The notes: generated from the sequence alone by a model not told the origin. Shown: positions 17,248-26,928, numbered from the stretch's first letter. The stretch is 64,000 bases of DNA from Enterococcus faecalis_A (GCA_051295955.1 JBPDWA010000005.1:186001-250000); one strand, 5' to 3'. Program-made: numbers and translations.

Positions 17248-18708
17248 TTAGAGGTTCTTATCGTGTTCTACCGGTGTCTTTTTGGTCAATGCCACGATTA
17301 ACTCATTATTCATAGCTTTGTATTCATTTAGAGAGTATTGAGCAAATGCTGCTGTTTGTTCATTCAAATAAGCACTTAATTTTGCAGGATCATTTTTCAG
17401 AAGTTCTTCAGCGGTTTGATCGGTCTGTTTGAGCTGATCATACAAATGATTCCGAACTTTTTTTCTTAAAGGCAAAATCTTATCATTTTTAAATTCTTTG
17501 TAATTTGCTTTAGCTAATACATTCGTTAAACGATAGGTCCAATAAGCAGAATCATTATCTGGCTTGTCACTGCCAAGTTTGTAAGAAGCAGGCGTGTCTG
17601 TAATACCACTGTAAAAGGGAATGTAGCTGCTTGTATCTGGAATTCCCAACGCTAACCAATGAATTCCACTAATTGCTTCAGGAACATTATTCCTAAACTG
17701 CAAAATATGCGATTCCATCGTATTAGGGACGGAGATGGGCCGATATTTCCCGGGTTTTGAACCTGTCATCGTATCGTATTCTGTATTAGTAAAATGCAGT
17801 GTTTGAATGTAAGCAACTTTAGCTAGAGAAATAGGAGCATCCGGTTTTTCAAACATGTTAAATTCGCGATCCGTAATTTTTTTCTTTTTAGACGGCGTTA
17901 ACATTCGTTGCGCGTCCCACATTCTAGGCGTGTTATACTGTGCGTCTTTTGTTGTGTCTGCAAAAATGTTTCTAACAGAAAATTTCTTATCATTTTTAGC
18001 TAAATGGTTCTCTTTAATCAATTTGCTTAGATTCTTAGAAGCCATGTATTGCTCCGTGTCGTTTAAATCCACATCACCAATAGTCAGTGTGTTGGCAACC
18101 ACTGCGTAACAATCATCAGGAACTTTCACAGCGACCCAATTGTGCCCAGAGACAATTTCCATATACCAGATCTCATTTTTATTGGAAAAGATTACACCAT
18201 TGGCCTCAGCGGCACCTTTTTCTTCTACTATTTGTCCAAGACGTTTAACGCCTTCTTTAGGAGAATTGATGTAGGGCAAAACGACGGTTACCATGGCATC
18301 TTCTGCGATTCCATCTTTAACAAAAGGATCCAGCTTTGTTATTTTATCTTTAGTTTGAGCTGATTCAGTCGCACTCATACCGACATTTTTACTGTTAATG
18401 CCATCTTCTTCAAACAAGCCTTTTGAAGTATCCCATTCCGGCGTAGCCGTGTATTTTAATTGTTCCTGAGGTAGAGTAATGGAAAACTGATTATTTTTAG
18501 AGACAAAGGTCGTCGGATTCGTATTTGCTTGTCGTACGACAAAGTGTTTTGCCCAGGCAGTGTCCATATCTTCATTTCTGGAAACCATCGTTGATCCGTC
18601 GCTAGAGGCTTTTTTCCCTACTAAGACAGTTGTACAGGCATTGACTGTTTCTGAAAAACTAAAAAGTGCTAAAAAGGCAAATAATGCCATAAAATACTTT
18701 TTTTTCAT
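17248..18708 (-). CDS. pepD: C69 family dipeptidase (PepD-like), with signal peptide
   Basis: This Ntn-hydrolase dipeptidase is 486 residues from ATG 18708, which has GGAG 9 nt upstream; an earlier ATG at 18717 abuts the ribosome site. The N-terminal KKKYFMALFAFLALFSFSETVNA is a signal peptide. It ends immediately before Cys-Thr-Thr, the expected N-terminal nucleophile of the mature C69 enzyme (CTTVLVGKKASSDGSTMVSR, with the substrate-pocket RNED next). It follows arcD by 30 bp on the same strand, suggesting co-expression. A surface dipeptidase could release arginine or other amino acids for the arc pathway, but that link is inference from position. Confidence 0.88.
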   Translation of the reverse strand: MKKKYFMALFAFLALFSFSETVNACTTVLVGKKASSDGSTMVSRNEDMDTAWAKHFVVRQANTNPTTFVSKNNQFSITLPQEQLKYTATPEWDTSKGLFEEDGINSKNVGMSATESAQTKDKITKLDPFVKDGIAEDAMVTVVLPYINSPKEGVKRLGQIVEEKGAAEANGVIFSNKNEIWYMEIVSGHNWVAVKVPDDCYAVVANTLTIGDVDLNDTEQYMASKNLSKLIKENHLAKNDKKFSVRNIFADTTKDAQYNTPRMWDAQRMLTPSKKKKITDREFNMFEKPDAPISLAKVAYIQTLHFTNTEYDTMTGSKPGKYRPISVPNTMESHILQFRNNVPEAISGIHWLALGIPDTSSYIPFYSGITDTPASYKLGSDKPDNDSAYWTYRLTNVLAKANYKEFKNDKILPLRKKVRNHLYDQLKQTDQTAEELLKNDPAKLSAYLNEQTAAFAQYSLNEYKAMNNELIVALTKKTPVEHDKNL

Positions 18709-18738
18709 GGATAGCATCTCCTACAATAGTTTGGCTAC

Positions 18739-20145
18739 TTATCCTAACTGAATGGTTCCATTAGCAATAAAGATAATGGAAAGAACGCTCAACAGCAAAA
18801 TAATTGACATGACTCCTATTTCTTTAGTATTGAGGCGTTTTTTCGTGCCGCGGATCGCTTGATAATAGATGATAAAACCAGGAATAAAGCTAATGGAAAC
18901 GACCATCACTTGTTGCCAGCCGGCAATCACCATACAAGTCAATTGGAATAAAGTAGCCAATAAACCAACGACAAATTGCTTCCATTCTTTTTTGGCCCAG
19001 CTATATTGCATTTGATAAAGCCCGACAAAGATGTAAGAAAATAAAATTGCTGCTGAAGCAAGTGAATAAGCGAAGCTATAAGCTTCTGACGTGAACAATA
19101 GTGAAAAAAGAAAGATGGTTTGTAAAACGGCTACAATAATCAAGGAAGCAACGGGTGCCCCTTTGGCGTTTTGCTTGCCGAATGTTTTTGGAAGGACCTT
19201 GTCTTTGGCTAACAGCATCGTTGTTTCTGCTGGCAGCATAGTCCAAGATAGCCAAGAAATAATAGTGGAAATGATTAATCCAATATTGATAACGGTTGCG
19301 CCCCAATTCCCTACTACAAGTTTCAAGTTATTGGCAAGTGCTGGTTGATCCGCAGAAGCCAATTGGTCTCTAGACAGGGTGCCATAAGGAATAATGGAAA
19401 TCATCACGTAAATAGCTAATAGTAAAAGGAAGCCCCAAATAGTAGCTTTTTGTGCTTCGCTACGACTTTTCGCACGGTGACCCATCACAGAGGCACCTTC
19501 CACACCGATAAATACCCAGATCAAGGTTAAAAGAGTGGCTTTCATTTGTCCCATGACGGATTGAGGTGCTCCGCCAGTTGCGTTGGAGGCAACTCGACCC
19601 CAAAAATCAGTTGTAAACATGTTTGCTTTAAAAAAGATGATCATAATAAGGACAAATAGAATTAATGGAATTACTTTAAAAACGGTACCAATCGTATTAA
19701 CAAAGGAGGCACTTTCGACCCCTTTACTAACAATAAAAGTCAAAACCCAACAAAAAATAATGGCCACAATGATTGAAGGGAAATTTTGGCCACCGCTAAA
19801 GGGTTTGAAAAAAGTACCGATAGCGCTCATTAACATTGTTGCAAAGGCTATATTTCCTAACCAAGCTGAAAGCCAATAAGCCCAACCGGAAATGAATTCA
19901 CCTAGAGGACCAAAACCAGCTCCTGCATAGCTAAAAATTCCTGATTCAAGGTCCGGACGTTTTTCCGATAAATTATTTAATGATAATACTAAAAATAAAA
20001 AACCAATCCCTACAAATACCCATGATAACAACGCCGGTCCAACCGCCGCTGCTGAAGCAACTGCATTAGTAATACCGAAAATGCCAGTTCCTATACACGA
20101 ACTGACAATTAAAGCAATTAACTGAAGCTGACCAATTTTTTTCAT
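18739..20145 (-). CDS. arcD: Arginine/ornithine antiporter ArcD-type (APC superfamily)
   Basis: The 468-residue, roughly 12-TM permease of the APA family starts MKKIGQLQLIALIVSSCIGTGIFGI, the glycine-rich TM1 motif of basic amino acid antiporters. TM6 contains LIWVFIGVEGASVMGHRAKS, as in arginine/ornithine and related exchangers. ATG 20145 has GGAGGC 7 nt upstream and is preferred over the longer frame. It is the last transport gene of the arc locus, after arcA-arcB-arcC-arcR, as in enterococci. It should import arginine and export ornithine, driving the ATP-yielding pathway. A separate leader of 188 bp precedes it. Confidence 0.88.
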   Translation of the reverse strand: MKKIGQLQLIALIVSSCIGTGIFGITNAVASAAAVGPALLSWVFVGIGFLFLVLSLNNLSEKRPDLESGIFSYAGAGFGPLGEFISGWAYWLSAWLGNIAFATMLMSAIGTFFKPFSGGQNFPSIIVAIIFCWVLTFIVSKGVESASFVNTIGTVFKVIPLILFVLIMIIFFKANMFTTDFWGRVASNATGGAPQSVMGQMKATLLTLIWVFIGVEGASVMGHRAKSRSEAQKATIWGFLLLLAIYVMISIIPYGTLSRDQLASADQPALANNLKLVVGNWGATVINIGLIISTIISWLSWTMLPAETTMLLAKDKVLPKTFGKQNAKGAPVASLIIVAVLQTIFLFSLLFTSEAYSFAYSLASAAILFSYIFVGLYQMQYSWAKKEWKQFVVGLLATLFQLTCMVIAGWQQVMVVSISFIPGFIIYYQAIRGTKKRLNTKEIGVMSIILLLSVLSIIFIANGTIQLG

Positions 20146-20203
20146 AAAAAAGCCTCCGTTCTGTGCCAATTGACAGCACTAATTATCAAAATAAGTAAAA
20201 TAG

Positions 20204-20260
20204 ACGGACTTGTAGCACAGTGGCCCTTATTTCTTTTTCTAACAAACAATAAAAGTCCGA
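20204..20260 (-). promoter_or_regulatory. Leader hairpin upstream of arcD
   Basis: The arms CGGACTT (about 20204-20210) and AAGTCCG (about 20253-20259) could form a stem-loop in the 188 bp arcR-arcD spacer. It may reduce read-through or mark a separate arcD transcript. Only the inverted repeat itself is seen. Confidence 0.35.
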
Positions 20261-20333
20261 CACAGATACCAAAATACTACCCGTATTTAGAGCTATAAGG
20301 GCTCAAGATAAAGATGCTACTCCTTTAAACTGT

Positions 20334-21026
20334 TTAGTTCTCTAATCGTTGAATGAAAAAAGCTGTATCCAAAAAGGTTAATTGTTTGTGGTTATAACTT
20401 ATTTTGTTCATCTTCACCAATTTTTTTATGATGCTGCTGGTTGTTTCTCTGGTCGTACCGCTCATCTTAGCGATATCATTGATTTTCATCGGACACGGAA
20501 TGATGACCTGACCACGGGCATTCAACGGCGCACCCAAATCATTAAATAAGATAGCTAAGGTCGTCATGACTCGTTGACAAGCGTTATTGGTCATACCTTT
20601 TTGCATACGCGTCATAAATAATTTCAAAAGATCCGACTGAATTTGAATCCACTTCATCAGCTGTTGTGGATTTTCACGGATATTTTTTTCAAAAACCTTG
20701 ACTGGAATGACTACAATTTCAATATCCGTATGTGCAATAGCGGAGTCAGAGTGAGCACCATCTTGGAATAACCCTATTCTGGGAAATAAACATCCTGCTT
20801 TGACAAAATGCAAATAAAAAAAGTCGCCGCTGCTATCACTTTTTTCTATTCTAATCACACCTGTTTTCAAAAGATAAAGGTGCGTGCGATGATCGCCCGG
20901 ATGAAACAAAACCTGGCCTTTTTTATAAGAGCGGATGAAACTAGCTTGGCTAATTTCTTCTAGATCCGCTTCGCTTAGATACCGAAAATCTTGATTATGC
21001 TTTGAGACTATTTCTTTTATTTCCAT
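20334..21026 (-). CDS. arcR: Crp/Fnr-family regulator of the arginine deiminase locus (ArcR)
   Basis: The 230-residue regulator has an N-terminal cyclic-nucleotide-binding-like beta barrel (about residues 25-130; KKGQVLFHPGDHRTHLYLLKTGVIRI) and a C-terminal winged helix with recognition helix MSGTTRETTSSIIKKLVKMNKI. It has no N-terminal four-cysteine cluster, so it is not an Fe-S Fnr type. It is located between arcC and arcD, the place of ArcR in enterococci and lactobacilli, where it activates arc genes. It starts 22 bp after arcC ends. Confidence 0.87.
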   Translation of the reverse strand: MEIKEIVSKHNQDFRYLSEADLEEISQASFIRSYKKGQVLFHPGDHRTHLYLLKTGVIRIEKSDSSGDFFYLHFVKAGCLFPRIGLFQDGAHSDSAIAHTDIEIVVIPVKVFEKNIRENPQQLMKWIQIQSDLLKLFMTRMQKGMTNNACQRVMTTLAILFNDLGAPLNARGQVIIPCPMKINDIAKMSGTTRETTSSIIKKLVKMNKISYNHKQLTFLDTAFFIQRLEN

Positions 21027-21048
21027 CAGAATTCTCCTAACAACGACG

Positions 21049-21981
21049 TTATTTTGTTACCACAGTCCCAACCATTTCTGCTCCACTCATTCTACCTAGA
21101 TTTTCCAAGGAAGTGATGACTGCTTGTTTGTCTGGATTATTTTGTACAAATTGAATGGCTGCCTCGATTTTTGGCAACATACTGCCTGGTGCAAAATGTC
21201 CTGCCTGTTTATAGGATTCCAACTCAGCAATACTTACTTGTGTTAATTTTTGTTGATTTTCTTTCCCGTAATTAATGTAAACGTTGTCCACACCCGTTAA
21301 GATGACAAATAGATCAGCTGCTACTAAATCAGCTAATTTTTCAGAGGCGAAATCTTTATCAATAACTGCTTCGACCCCTTTTAATTCCGTACCAACAACC
21401 GGAATACCACCACCACCGCATGAAATCGTCACCACGTCATTGTGAACGAGAGTGTTGATTGTTTGGGCTTCATGAATATCGATCGGTTTTGGACTAGCGA
21501 CCACTTTACGCCAACCGCGTCCGGCATCTTCTTTATAGACTGCCCCTGATGCAGCAGCTTGTTTGGCTTGTGCTTCTGTTAAAAAAGGCCCAATTGGTTT
21601 GGATGGATTTTGAAAAGCTTCATCTTTTGGATCTACAACAACTTGTGTTAAAACGGTCACAACTTGTTTATCTATATTTGCTAAACGTAATTCATTACTC
21701 ATAGCATTGGCTAACCAATAACCGATGCTACCTTGAGTCATAGCAACGCAAGTATCCAACGGCATGGCTGGGTTTTTTTCTGAATCAGCTGCTTGCTGTT
21801 GTAACAATAAATTTCCTACTTGTGGTCCATTCCCATGGGAAATGATCAGCTTATGACCTTGTTTGACTAGATTTACTAGGTGCTTGGATGTTTGTACTAA
21901 TGCGGCTTGCTGCGCTTTAGCGCTGGCATCTTCTGACAGGATCGCATTGCCTCCAAGGGCCACAACAATTTTCTTTTCCAT
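21049..21981 (-). CDS. arcC: Carbamate kinase
   Basis: Carbamate kinase makes ATP from carbamoyl phosphate and ADP, the last step of the arginine deiminase pathway. The 310-residue protein starts MEKKIVVALGGNAIL at ATG 21981 (AGAGGG upstream; the frame extends 7 residues further, without support). It has the amino acid kinase fold with SHGNGPQVGNLLLQQ near residues 46-60, GRGWRKVVASPKP, and ISCGGGGIPVV for nucleotide binding. It lies behind arcB, separated by a terminator-like hairpin and a 260 bp spacer, so it may have its own promoter. Confidence 0.97.
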   Translation of the reverse strand: MEKKIVVALGGNAILSEDASAKAQQAALVQTSKHLVNLVKQGHKLIISHGNGPQVGNLLLQQQAADSEKNPAMPLDTCVAMTQGSIGYWLANAMSNELRLANIDKQVVTVLTQVVVDPKDEAFQNPSKPIGPFLTEAQAKQAAASGAVYKEDAGRGWRKVVASPKPIDIHEAQTINTLVHNDVVTISCGGGGIPVVGTELKGVEAVIDKDFASEKLADLVAADLFVILTGVDNVYINYGKENQQKLTQVSIAELESYKQAGHFAPGSMLPKIEAAIQFVQNNPDKQAVITSLENLGRMSGAEMVGTVVTK

Positions 21982-22153
21982 AAAAAATCCCTCTTTCTTC
22001 AAGAAATTTATTACAGGTACAGCGTAACTTTAATTGAGCAGGGAAAATTTTACAAATATTTACTCTACTTCTTACCCATAATAAATACTTAATAGTGATT
22101 GAAAGCTACTCTTTGACAATTAGCCAAGTGAAACAACTGCACTGGATGAATAA

Positions 22154-22190
22154 GCCTGAGACAATCTTTTATTTCCCTTGGTCTCAGGCT
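22154..22190 (-). terminator. Terminator-like hairpin between arcB and arcC
   Basis: The arms GCCTGAGAC (22154-22162) and GTCTCAGGC (22181-22189) are perfectly complementary with an 18 nt loop. The T-run on the minus strand is weak (TTATT), so it may attenuate rather than stop arcAB read-through into arcC. Confidence 0.6.
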
Positions 22191-22243
22191 CCATGTGCTT
22201 CCTACTAATTTCTTTTTGGTTTAGAAAGAAATGAACATCTATA

Positions 22244-23263
22244 TTAAACTCGAGGAATAAATAGGTTTCCTAACGTTGCAGCCATGATTGCTTTGATGGA
22301 ATGCATCCGGTTTTCTGCTTCTTCAAATTGACGGCCATATTTACTACGGAAGACTTCATCGGTAATTTCCATTTCAGAAATGCCGAATTTTTCGTAGACC
22401 ATTTCGCCATATTTTGTTTTGGTATCATGAAAAGCTGGCAAGCAGTGCAAGACAATTAGTTCGCCGTCCATATTACCGGTTTTTTGTAGCAGTTCCATGT
22501 TTACTTGGTAAGGTTTTAATAGGTTTACTCGTTCTTCAAACTTATCTTCTTCTCCCATTGAAACCCAAACATCCGTATAAACAACGTTAGCTCCTTTGAC
22601 ACCTTCAGCTACATCGTCAGTAATTTTTAGTTGTGCACCAGACTCTTTGGCAAACTCATTCGCATAATTCACCACTTCTTCAGCAGGGAAAAGTGATTTT
22701 GGTGCACAGATACGAATATTCACACCTAAGATTGCTCCGGTTACCAACAAGCTGTTGGCCATGTTGTTACGGCCATCACCTACGTAAACTAACGTAATTC
22801 CTTCCAAACGGCCGAAGTTTTCTTTAATGGTCATAAAGTCAGCGATCATTTGTGTTGGATGCCATTGATCAGTTAGACCATTCCAAACAGGGACACCGGA
22901 ATATTTCGCTAGTTCTTCCACTGCTTCTTGACTGAACCCGCGGAATTCGATACCGTCAAACATGCTGCCTAAAACGATGGCTGTATCTTCTACGGATTCT
23001 TTTTTGCCTAATTGAATATCATTTGCGCCTAGATATTCCGGATGCGCGCCTAAATCAATTGCAGCAGTAGTAAAAGCTGAACGAGTTCTCGTTGAGGTTT
23101 TTTCAAATAGTAAGGCAATGTTTTTACCTTCTAAATAATGATGAGGAATGCCACGTTTTTTCATGTCTTTCAAATGTAGACTGAAGTCAATCAAGTATTC
23201 GATTTCTTTTCTGGTAAAATCTTTTTCTGCTAATAAGCTACGTCCTTGAAAAATTGAATTCAT
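22244..23263 (-). CDS. arcB: Catabolic ornithine carbamoyltransferase
   Basis: The enzyme splits citrulline with phosphate into ornithine and carbamoyl phosphate. The 339-residue protein from ATG 23263 (AGGAG upstream) contains the carbamoyl-phosphate motif STRTR at residues 57-61, the HPTQ motif in DQWHPTQMIADFMT, and HCLPAFHD with the catalytic Cys. The length and the C-terminal AEENRMHSIKAIMAATLGNL are typical. It is 21 bp after arcA and co-transcribed with it. Confidence 0.98.
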   Translation of the reverse strand: MNSIFQGRSLLAEKDFTRKEIEYLIDFSLHLKDMKKRGIPHHYLEGKNIALLFEKTSTRTRSAFTTAAIDLGAHPEYLGANDIQLGKKESVEDTAIVLGSMFDGIEFRGFSQEAVEELAKYSGVPVWNGLTDQWHPTQMIADFMTIKENFGRLEGITLVYVGDGRNNMANSLLVTGAILGVNIRICAPKSLFPAEEVVNYANEFAKESGAQLKITDDVAEGVKGANVVYTDVWVSMGEEDKFEERVNLLKPYQVNMELLQKTGNMDGELIVLHCLPAFHDTKTKYGEMVYEKFGISEMEITDEVFRSKYGRQFEEAENRMHSIKAIMAATLGNLFIPRV

Positions 23264-23284
23264 TTTCTTCACTCCTATATTTTT

Positions 23285-24511
23285 TTATAAATCTTCACGA
23301 TAAAGCGGCATACTCATACAGCGAGGACCACCACGACCACGTACTAATTCACTACCAGGGATATAATTTAATTTCACGCCAGCTTCTTCCAACGCTTTAT
23401 TGGTAATCGTGTTGCGATCATAGACAACCACTTCGCCAGGTGCAATTGCCAATGTGTTGGAGCCATCATTCCATTGTTCACGAGCTGCAGCTGTCAAATT
23501 ACCATCTCCACAGCGAATCAAGCGAACGCTGTCAAGGTCTAAATACTTGCACAAGATGTTTTCCAATGTATCTTTTTCTTTTGCAATATCCAGCTGTCCG
23601 TTGGCTCCTTTAGTGATGGAATAAACAACTAAATTCCCTTCAATTTCCGGATGGATTGTGAAGATATTACGATCAATCATTGTAAAAACAGTATCCAAAT
23701 GCATAAATTTACGATGTTCACCAATGTCAAAGGCTAAGATTCTTTGGAAGCTCATGCCTTGAGCAAAAATATTTTTTGCTAGCTTTTCGATGGAAGCTGC
23801 ATCTGTCCGTTGGGAAATACCAACGGCTAAAACATCTTTTGAAAGGACTAATTCGTCCCCGCCTTCGATTCGTGTATCTTCATTGCGATCATAAACCCGG
23901 GGCACGTCTTTACCGGCAAAACGTGGATGATAATCAAAGATATACTGAGCAAAAATCGTTTCCCGTTGTCTAGTCACAGAATACATATGATTTAATGAAA
24001 CGCCGTGTCCAATCGTTGCAAAGTTATCCCGTGTAAAATATAAATTTGGCATCGGATCAATTAAGAAAGGATATTTTGATTCCACCATATCCGTAAGCGA
24101 TTCTAATGGATAGTCCGTCAATTCTTGTTTTTGAATACCAGCCATCGCTTTTTGAATCAGTTCTTCATTGTCATCAATAGATAACAACAATTCTCTAACT
24201 TTTTGTTTGGCTGAAACGCTACGCATATTCGCTTCTTCCAAGTATTGATCAACAAATTGAGTCCGTACTTCCTCATTGTTTAATGCTTCGGCAGCAAGAT
24301 CCTCCAAATAAAGGACTTCCACACCTTTAGAGCGTAATAGATCAGCAAATTGATCATGTTCTTGACGTGCTTGTTCCAAAAATGGAATATCATCGAACAG
24401 CAGTCTTTCTAAATAGTCCGGCATTAAATTTTCCAATTCCTTGCCTGGACGATGAAGCAAAATCGTTTTCAATTTACCAATTTCAGAAAAAACATTAATT
24501 GGGTGACTCAT
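23285..24511 (-). CDS. arcA: Arginine deiminase
   Basis: Arginine deiminase hydrolyses arginine to citrulline and ammonia. The 408-residue protein has the guanidino-modifying fold with PNLYFTRDNFATIG, RIEGGDELVL, HRKFMHLDTVFTMID and the C-terminal GRGGPRCMSMPLYREDL, where Cys398 is the catalytic nucleophile. ATG 24511 follows an AAAGGAGG site. It is the first gene of the locus, divergent from argR across a 501 bp A/T-rich region. The pathway yields ATP and neutralises acid. Confidence 0.99.
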   Translation of the reverse strand: MSHPINVFSEIGKLKTILLHRPGKELENLMPDYLERLLFDDIPFLEQARQEHDQFADLLRSKGVEVLYLEDLAAEALNNEEVRTQFVDQYLEEANMRSVSAKQKVRELLLSIDDNEELIQKAMAGIQKQELTDYPLESLTDMVESKYPFLIDPMPNLYFTRDNFATIGHGVSLNHMYSVTRQRETIFAQYIFDYHPRFAGKDVPRVYDRNEDTRIEGGDELVLSKDVLAVGISQRTDAASIEKLAKNIFAQGMSFQRILAFDIGEHRKFMHLDTVFTMIDRNIFTIHPEIEGNLVVYSITKGANGQLDIAKEKDTLENILCKYLDLDSVRLIRCGDGNLTAAAREQWNDGSNTLAIAPGEVVVYDRNTITNKALEEAGVKLNYIPGSELVRGRGGPRCMSMPLYREDL

Positions 24512-25012
24512 ATAAATAACCTCCTTTGTTTTATCTGACTATAGCGTAACAAATTCCATCATCACACAACGCGAAATTTTCCGCAAATAAAAAAGCGAAT
24601 ATACAACAGTATGCGGCGTAATGTATAATATTTAGCAAACATAATGCGCTTACACGGGTATTTCAGTGAATTTATTGTATAAAATTAATAATTTGTTCAC
24701 ATTTATTCAAAAATTTTTAGAAATAATTATAATAGTAGCCATTTAAGAAAATTACTTAGATTTTCAGAAAATTTTTCCCAAAAAATTAACTTTATTGTTA
24801 TTAATTATCGTTTTTAACATCTGAGTTGAACAAAAAAATAAAAGATTGTAAACTTAAGGGGGACGCTTGCTAGTTAACAGCTTAGCTATCATAAAATCAG
24901 TTATTTATCCTTACCTGAGCATAATAAGTTTTCTGTCAGCACATAATGAATCACCAACTTTTTGTTAGCTTTTCACATAACCTTACTATCAAAAACAGAT
25001 GGGAGAATCACA
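24512..25012. promoter_or_regulatory. arcA-argR divergent control region
   Basis: This very A/T-rich 501 bp region must hold both promoters. For arcA a TATAGT -10 lies about 40 bp before the ribosome site with no good -35, as expected for an activated promoter. Palindromic A/T stretches resembling ArgR half-sites occur around 24600-24720, but none fits the ARG box consensus well enough to call. No gene was seen. Confidence 0.45.
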
Positions 25013-25495
25013 ATGAATCGAACAAAGCGCCAAACGATTATCAAACGACTTGTTACAGAAAATGAAATTCATACTCAACAGGAATTGTTGGAGTTGCTAG
25101 CCAAAGAAGAGATTGTAACTACTCAAGCAACTGTTTCGAGGGATATTCGAGAATTGAATATTGATAAAGTAGACAGTGGTGATGATCGCCATTATTATCG
25201 TGTCTTAAATAATTCGGTGCTTGGCAACAAAGTCAAAACCGATGAGGAGCGTCTGATTGATATTATTTCTGAAACCGGTGTCGCACTCACACAAATCGAA
25301 TTTACTAATTTATTGACGGTTTTACCAGGTAACGGCCAATCAATCGGTGTTTTAATTGACCGAATTCGCGTGCATAATATTCACATTGTCGGCTGTATCG
25401 CAGGCGATGATACCATTTTGATCTTATCAAAAAATCACGAAGATGCTTGCTGCGTTAATCGTTATTTTCAACAATATTTATATAATAATGGCTAA
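25013..25495 (+). CDS. argR: Arginine repressor/activator ArgR (AhrC family)
   Basis: The 160-residue protein starts at ATG 25013 with GGGAGAATC upstream; the frame extends 17 codons further without a ribosome site. The N-terminal winged helix (RQTIIKRLVTENEIHTQQELLELL, then ATVSRDIRELNIDKV) binds ARG boxes. The C-terminal hexamerisation and arginine-binding domain has GVLIDRIRVHNIHIVGCIAGDDTILIL. It is divergent from arcA, so it most likely controls the arc genes in response to arginine, as the ArgR-type proteins beside arc operons of enterococci do. Confidence 0.96.
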   Translation: MNRTKRQTIIKRLVTENEIHTQQELLELLAKEEIVTTQATVSRDIRELNIDKVDSGDDRHYYRVLNNSVLGNKVKTDEERLIDIISETGVALTQIEFTNLLTVLPGNGQSIGVLIDRIRVHNIHIVGCIAGDDTILILSKNHEDACCVNRYFQQYLYNNG

Positions 25496-25498
25496 AAA

Positions 25499-25539
25499 AA
25501 GAGAGTGAGATAAAGTCACGGACTATATCTCACTCTCTA
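25499..25539. terminator. Bidirectional terminator between convergent argR and prs
   Basis: The arms AGAGAGTGAGATA (25500-25512) and TATCTCACTCTCT (25526-25538) form a perfect 13 bp stem. The minus-strand reading ends in seven T (for prs); the plus-strand tail is weaker (for argR). Its left arm doubles as the left arm of repeat copy D. Confidence 0.85.
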
Positions 25540-25712
25540 AAAATTATCAAAACGACGAAATAGAAAGATCAAAGCTTATAGAAACATGCAGTCTTATCAA
25601 TTCCCCACATATTAGGTAAGGTCAAGCAACAATGACTGATTTCTCACTATACTTGATGCCAATTTCGGAAATCTTCCTTAAATTCTGAAAGCTGTACACT
25701 TCTGTTTCAGCT
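25501..25712. repeat. Dispersed intergenic inverted-repeat element, copy D (degenerate)
   Basis: The left arm GAGAGTGAGATAAAGT (25501-25516) and right arm ACTTCTGTTTCAGCT (25698-25712) match the shared arm pattern with mismatches. About 180 bp without a gene lies between. Confidence 0.45.
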
Positions 25713-25734
25713 GTTGTTATTTGCGTCCTTTTGA

Positions 25735-26706
25735 TTATTTATGTTTGGTTTCAAATAAAGGACTTACTGGTTTATTTTCATGAATCCGTTTGATTGCATC
25801 GCCGATCAATTCACCGACACTTACTTCATCGATTTTTTCGATTTTTCTATCTTCAGAAAGATAAATGGAATCAGTAACTACCAAACGTTTAATGGCAGAA
25901 TCTTCAATTCGTTGCAATGCAGGGCCTGATAGGACTGGATGCGTACATGATGCATAAACGTCTTTGGCGCCAGCTTCCTTTAAGGCATTGGCCGCAAGCG
26001 TAATTGTACCGGCTGTATCAATCATATCGTCTATTAATACACAGGTTTTGCCTTCAACTTGACCAATGATATTCATCACTTCAGCAACATTCGCCCGTGG
26101 GCGGCGTTTGTCAATAATCGCAATTGGCGCCTTTAAGTACTCTGCTAATTTACGAGCCCGAGTCACACCGCCATGATCCGGTGAAACAACAACGACATCA
26201 TCCCCTTGAATCCCACGATCCATAAAATAATCAGCAATTAATGGGGCACCCATCAAATGATCCACTGGAATGTCAAAAAATCCTTGGATTTGCACCGCAT
26301 GCAAATCAAGTGTTAACATTCTTGTTGCTCCGGCTTTTTCAATCATGTTAGCCACTAGCTTAGCGGTAATTGGCTCACGGGCACGTGCTTTACGATCTTG
26401 ACGAGCATAACCGTAGTAAGGAGTGACTACGTTGATCGTTTTGGCACTGGCACGCTTTAATGCATCAATCATAATCAACAATTCCATCAAGTTATCATTC
26501 ACTGGAGAGCTGGTAGACTGAATCACGTACACGTGGGAACCACGAATACTTTCTTCAATGTTGACTTGAATTTCGCCATCACTGAATTGATTGACAGAAC
26601 ACTTTCCTAATTCAACGCCAACTGCTTCGGCAATTTTTTCCGCTAACGGTCGATTTGAATTTAAAGAAAAGATTTTCAATCTTGGATCGAAATAATGTTT
26701 TGACAT
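25735..26706 (-). CDS. prs: Ribose-phosphate pyrophosphokinase (PRPP synthetase)
   Basis: The enzyme makes PRPP from ribose-5-phosphate and ATP for nucleotide, His and Trp synthesis. The 323-residue protein from ATG 26706 (GGAGG upstream; the longer open frame has no support) has the KFSDGE-like NQFSDGEIQVNIEESIRG segment, the flexible loop YYGYARQDRKARAREPI, and the PRPP-binding motif VLIDDMIDTAGTI. The length is typical. It is transcribed toward argR and ends in a strong shared hairpin. Confidence 0.98.
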   Translation of the reverse strand: MSKHYFDPRLKIFSLNSNRPLAEKIAEAVGVELGKCSVNQFSDGEIQVNIEESIRGSHVYVIQSTSSPVNDNLMELLIMIDALKRASAKTINVVTPYYGYARQDRKARAREPITAKLVANMIEKAGATRMLTLDLHAVQIQGFFDIPVDHLMGAPLIADYFMDRGIQGDDVVVVSPDHGGVTRARKLAEYLKAPIAIIDKRRPRANVAEVMNIIGQVEGKTCVLIDDMIDTAGTITLAANALKEAGAKDVYASCTHPVLSGPALQRIEDSAIKRLVVTDSIYLSEDRKIEKIDEVSVGELIGDAIKRIHENKPVSPLFETKHK

Positions 26707-26833
26707 GGGAACCTCCACTTTCTTTTTCAGACAATACGTTAAAGCTGAACAATAGTTTCCTTCTAAAATAATAGTAGTCCTCACTAAATAAATCAAGTAG
26801 TTTTCAGACTTCCAGAGAAATTTGTCACATTTT

Positions 26834-26876
26834 CACAAAAAAATGCAGCCCAATCCTCTAATGAGTTTTTGACTGC
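26834..26876 (-). terminator. Weak terminator after msrB
   Basis: The short arms GCAGCC (26845-26850) and GACTGC (26871-26876) pair over 6 bp including a G-U pair. They are followed on the minus strand by A-run/T-run positions 26837-26843. The stem is short but the T-run is good. Confidence 0.45.
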
Positions 26877-26928
26877 CTTTTTCTATCAACCCTTCGTCTA
26901 AAAATTTTAGCTTTAAAATGATGCTGTT

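Noticed and set aside
24590..24730. ARG boxes in the arcA-argR region
   Set aside because: A/T-rich half-sites resemble the consensus, but none reaches a convincing match on both halves; kept only as a general control region.
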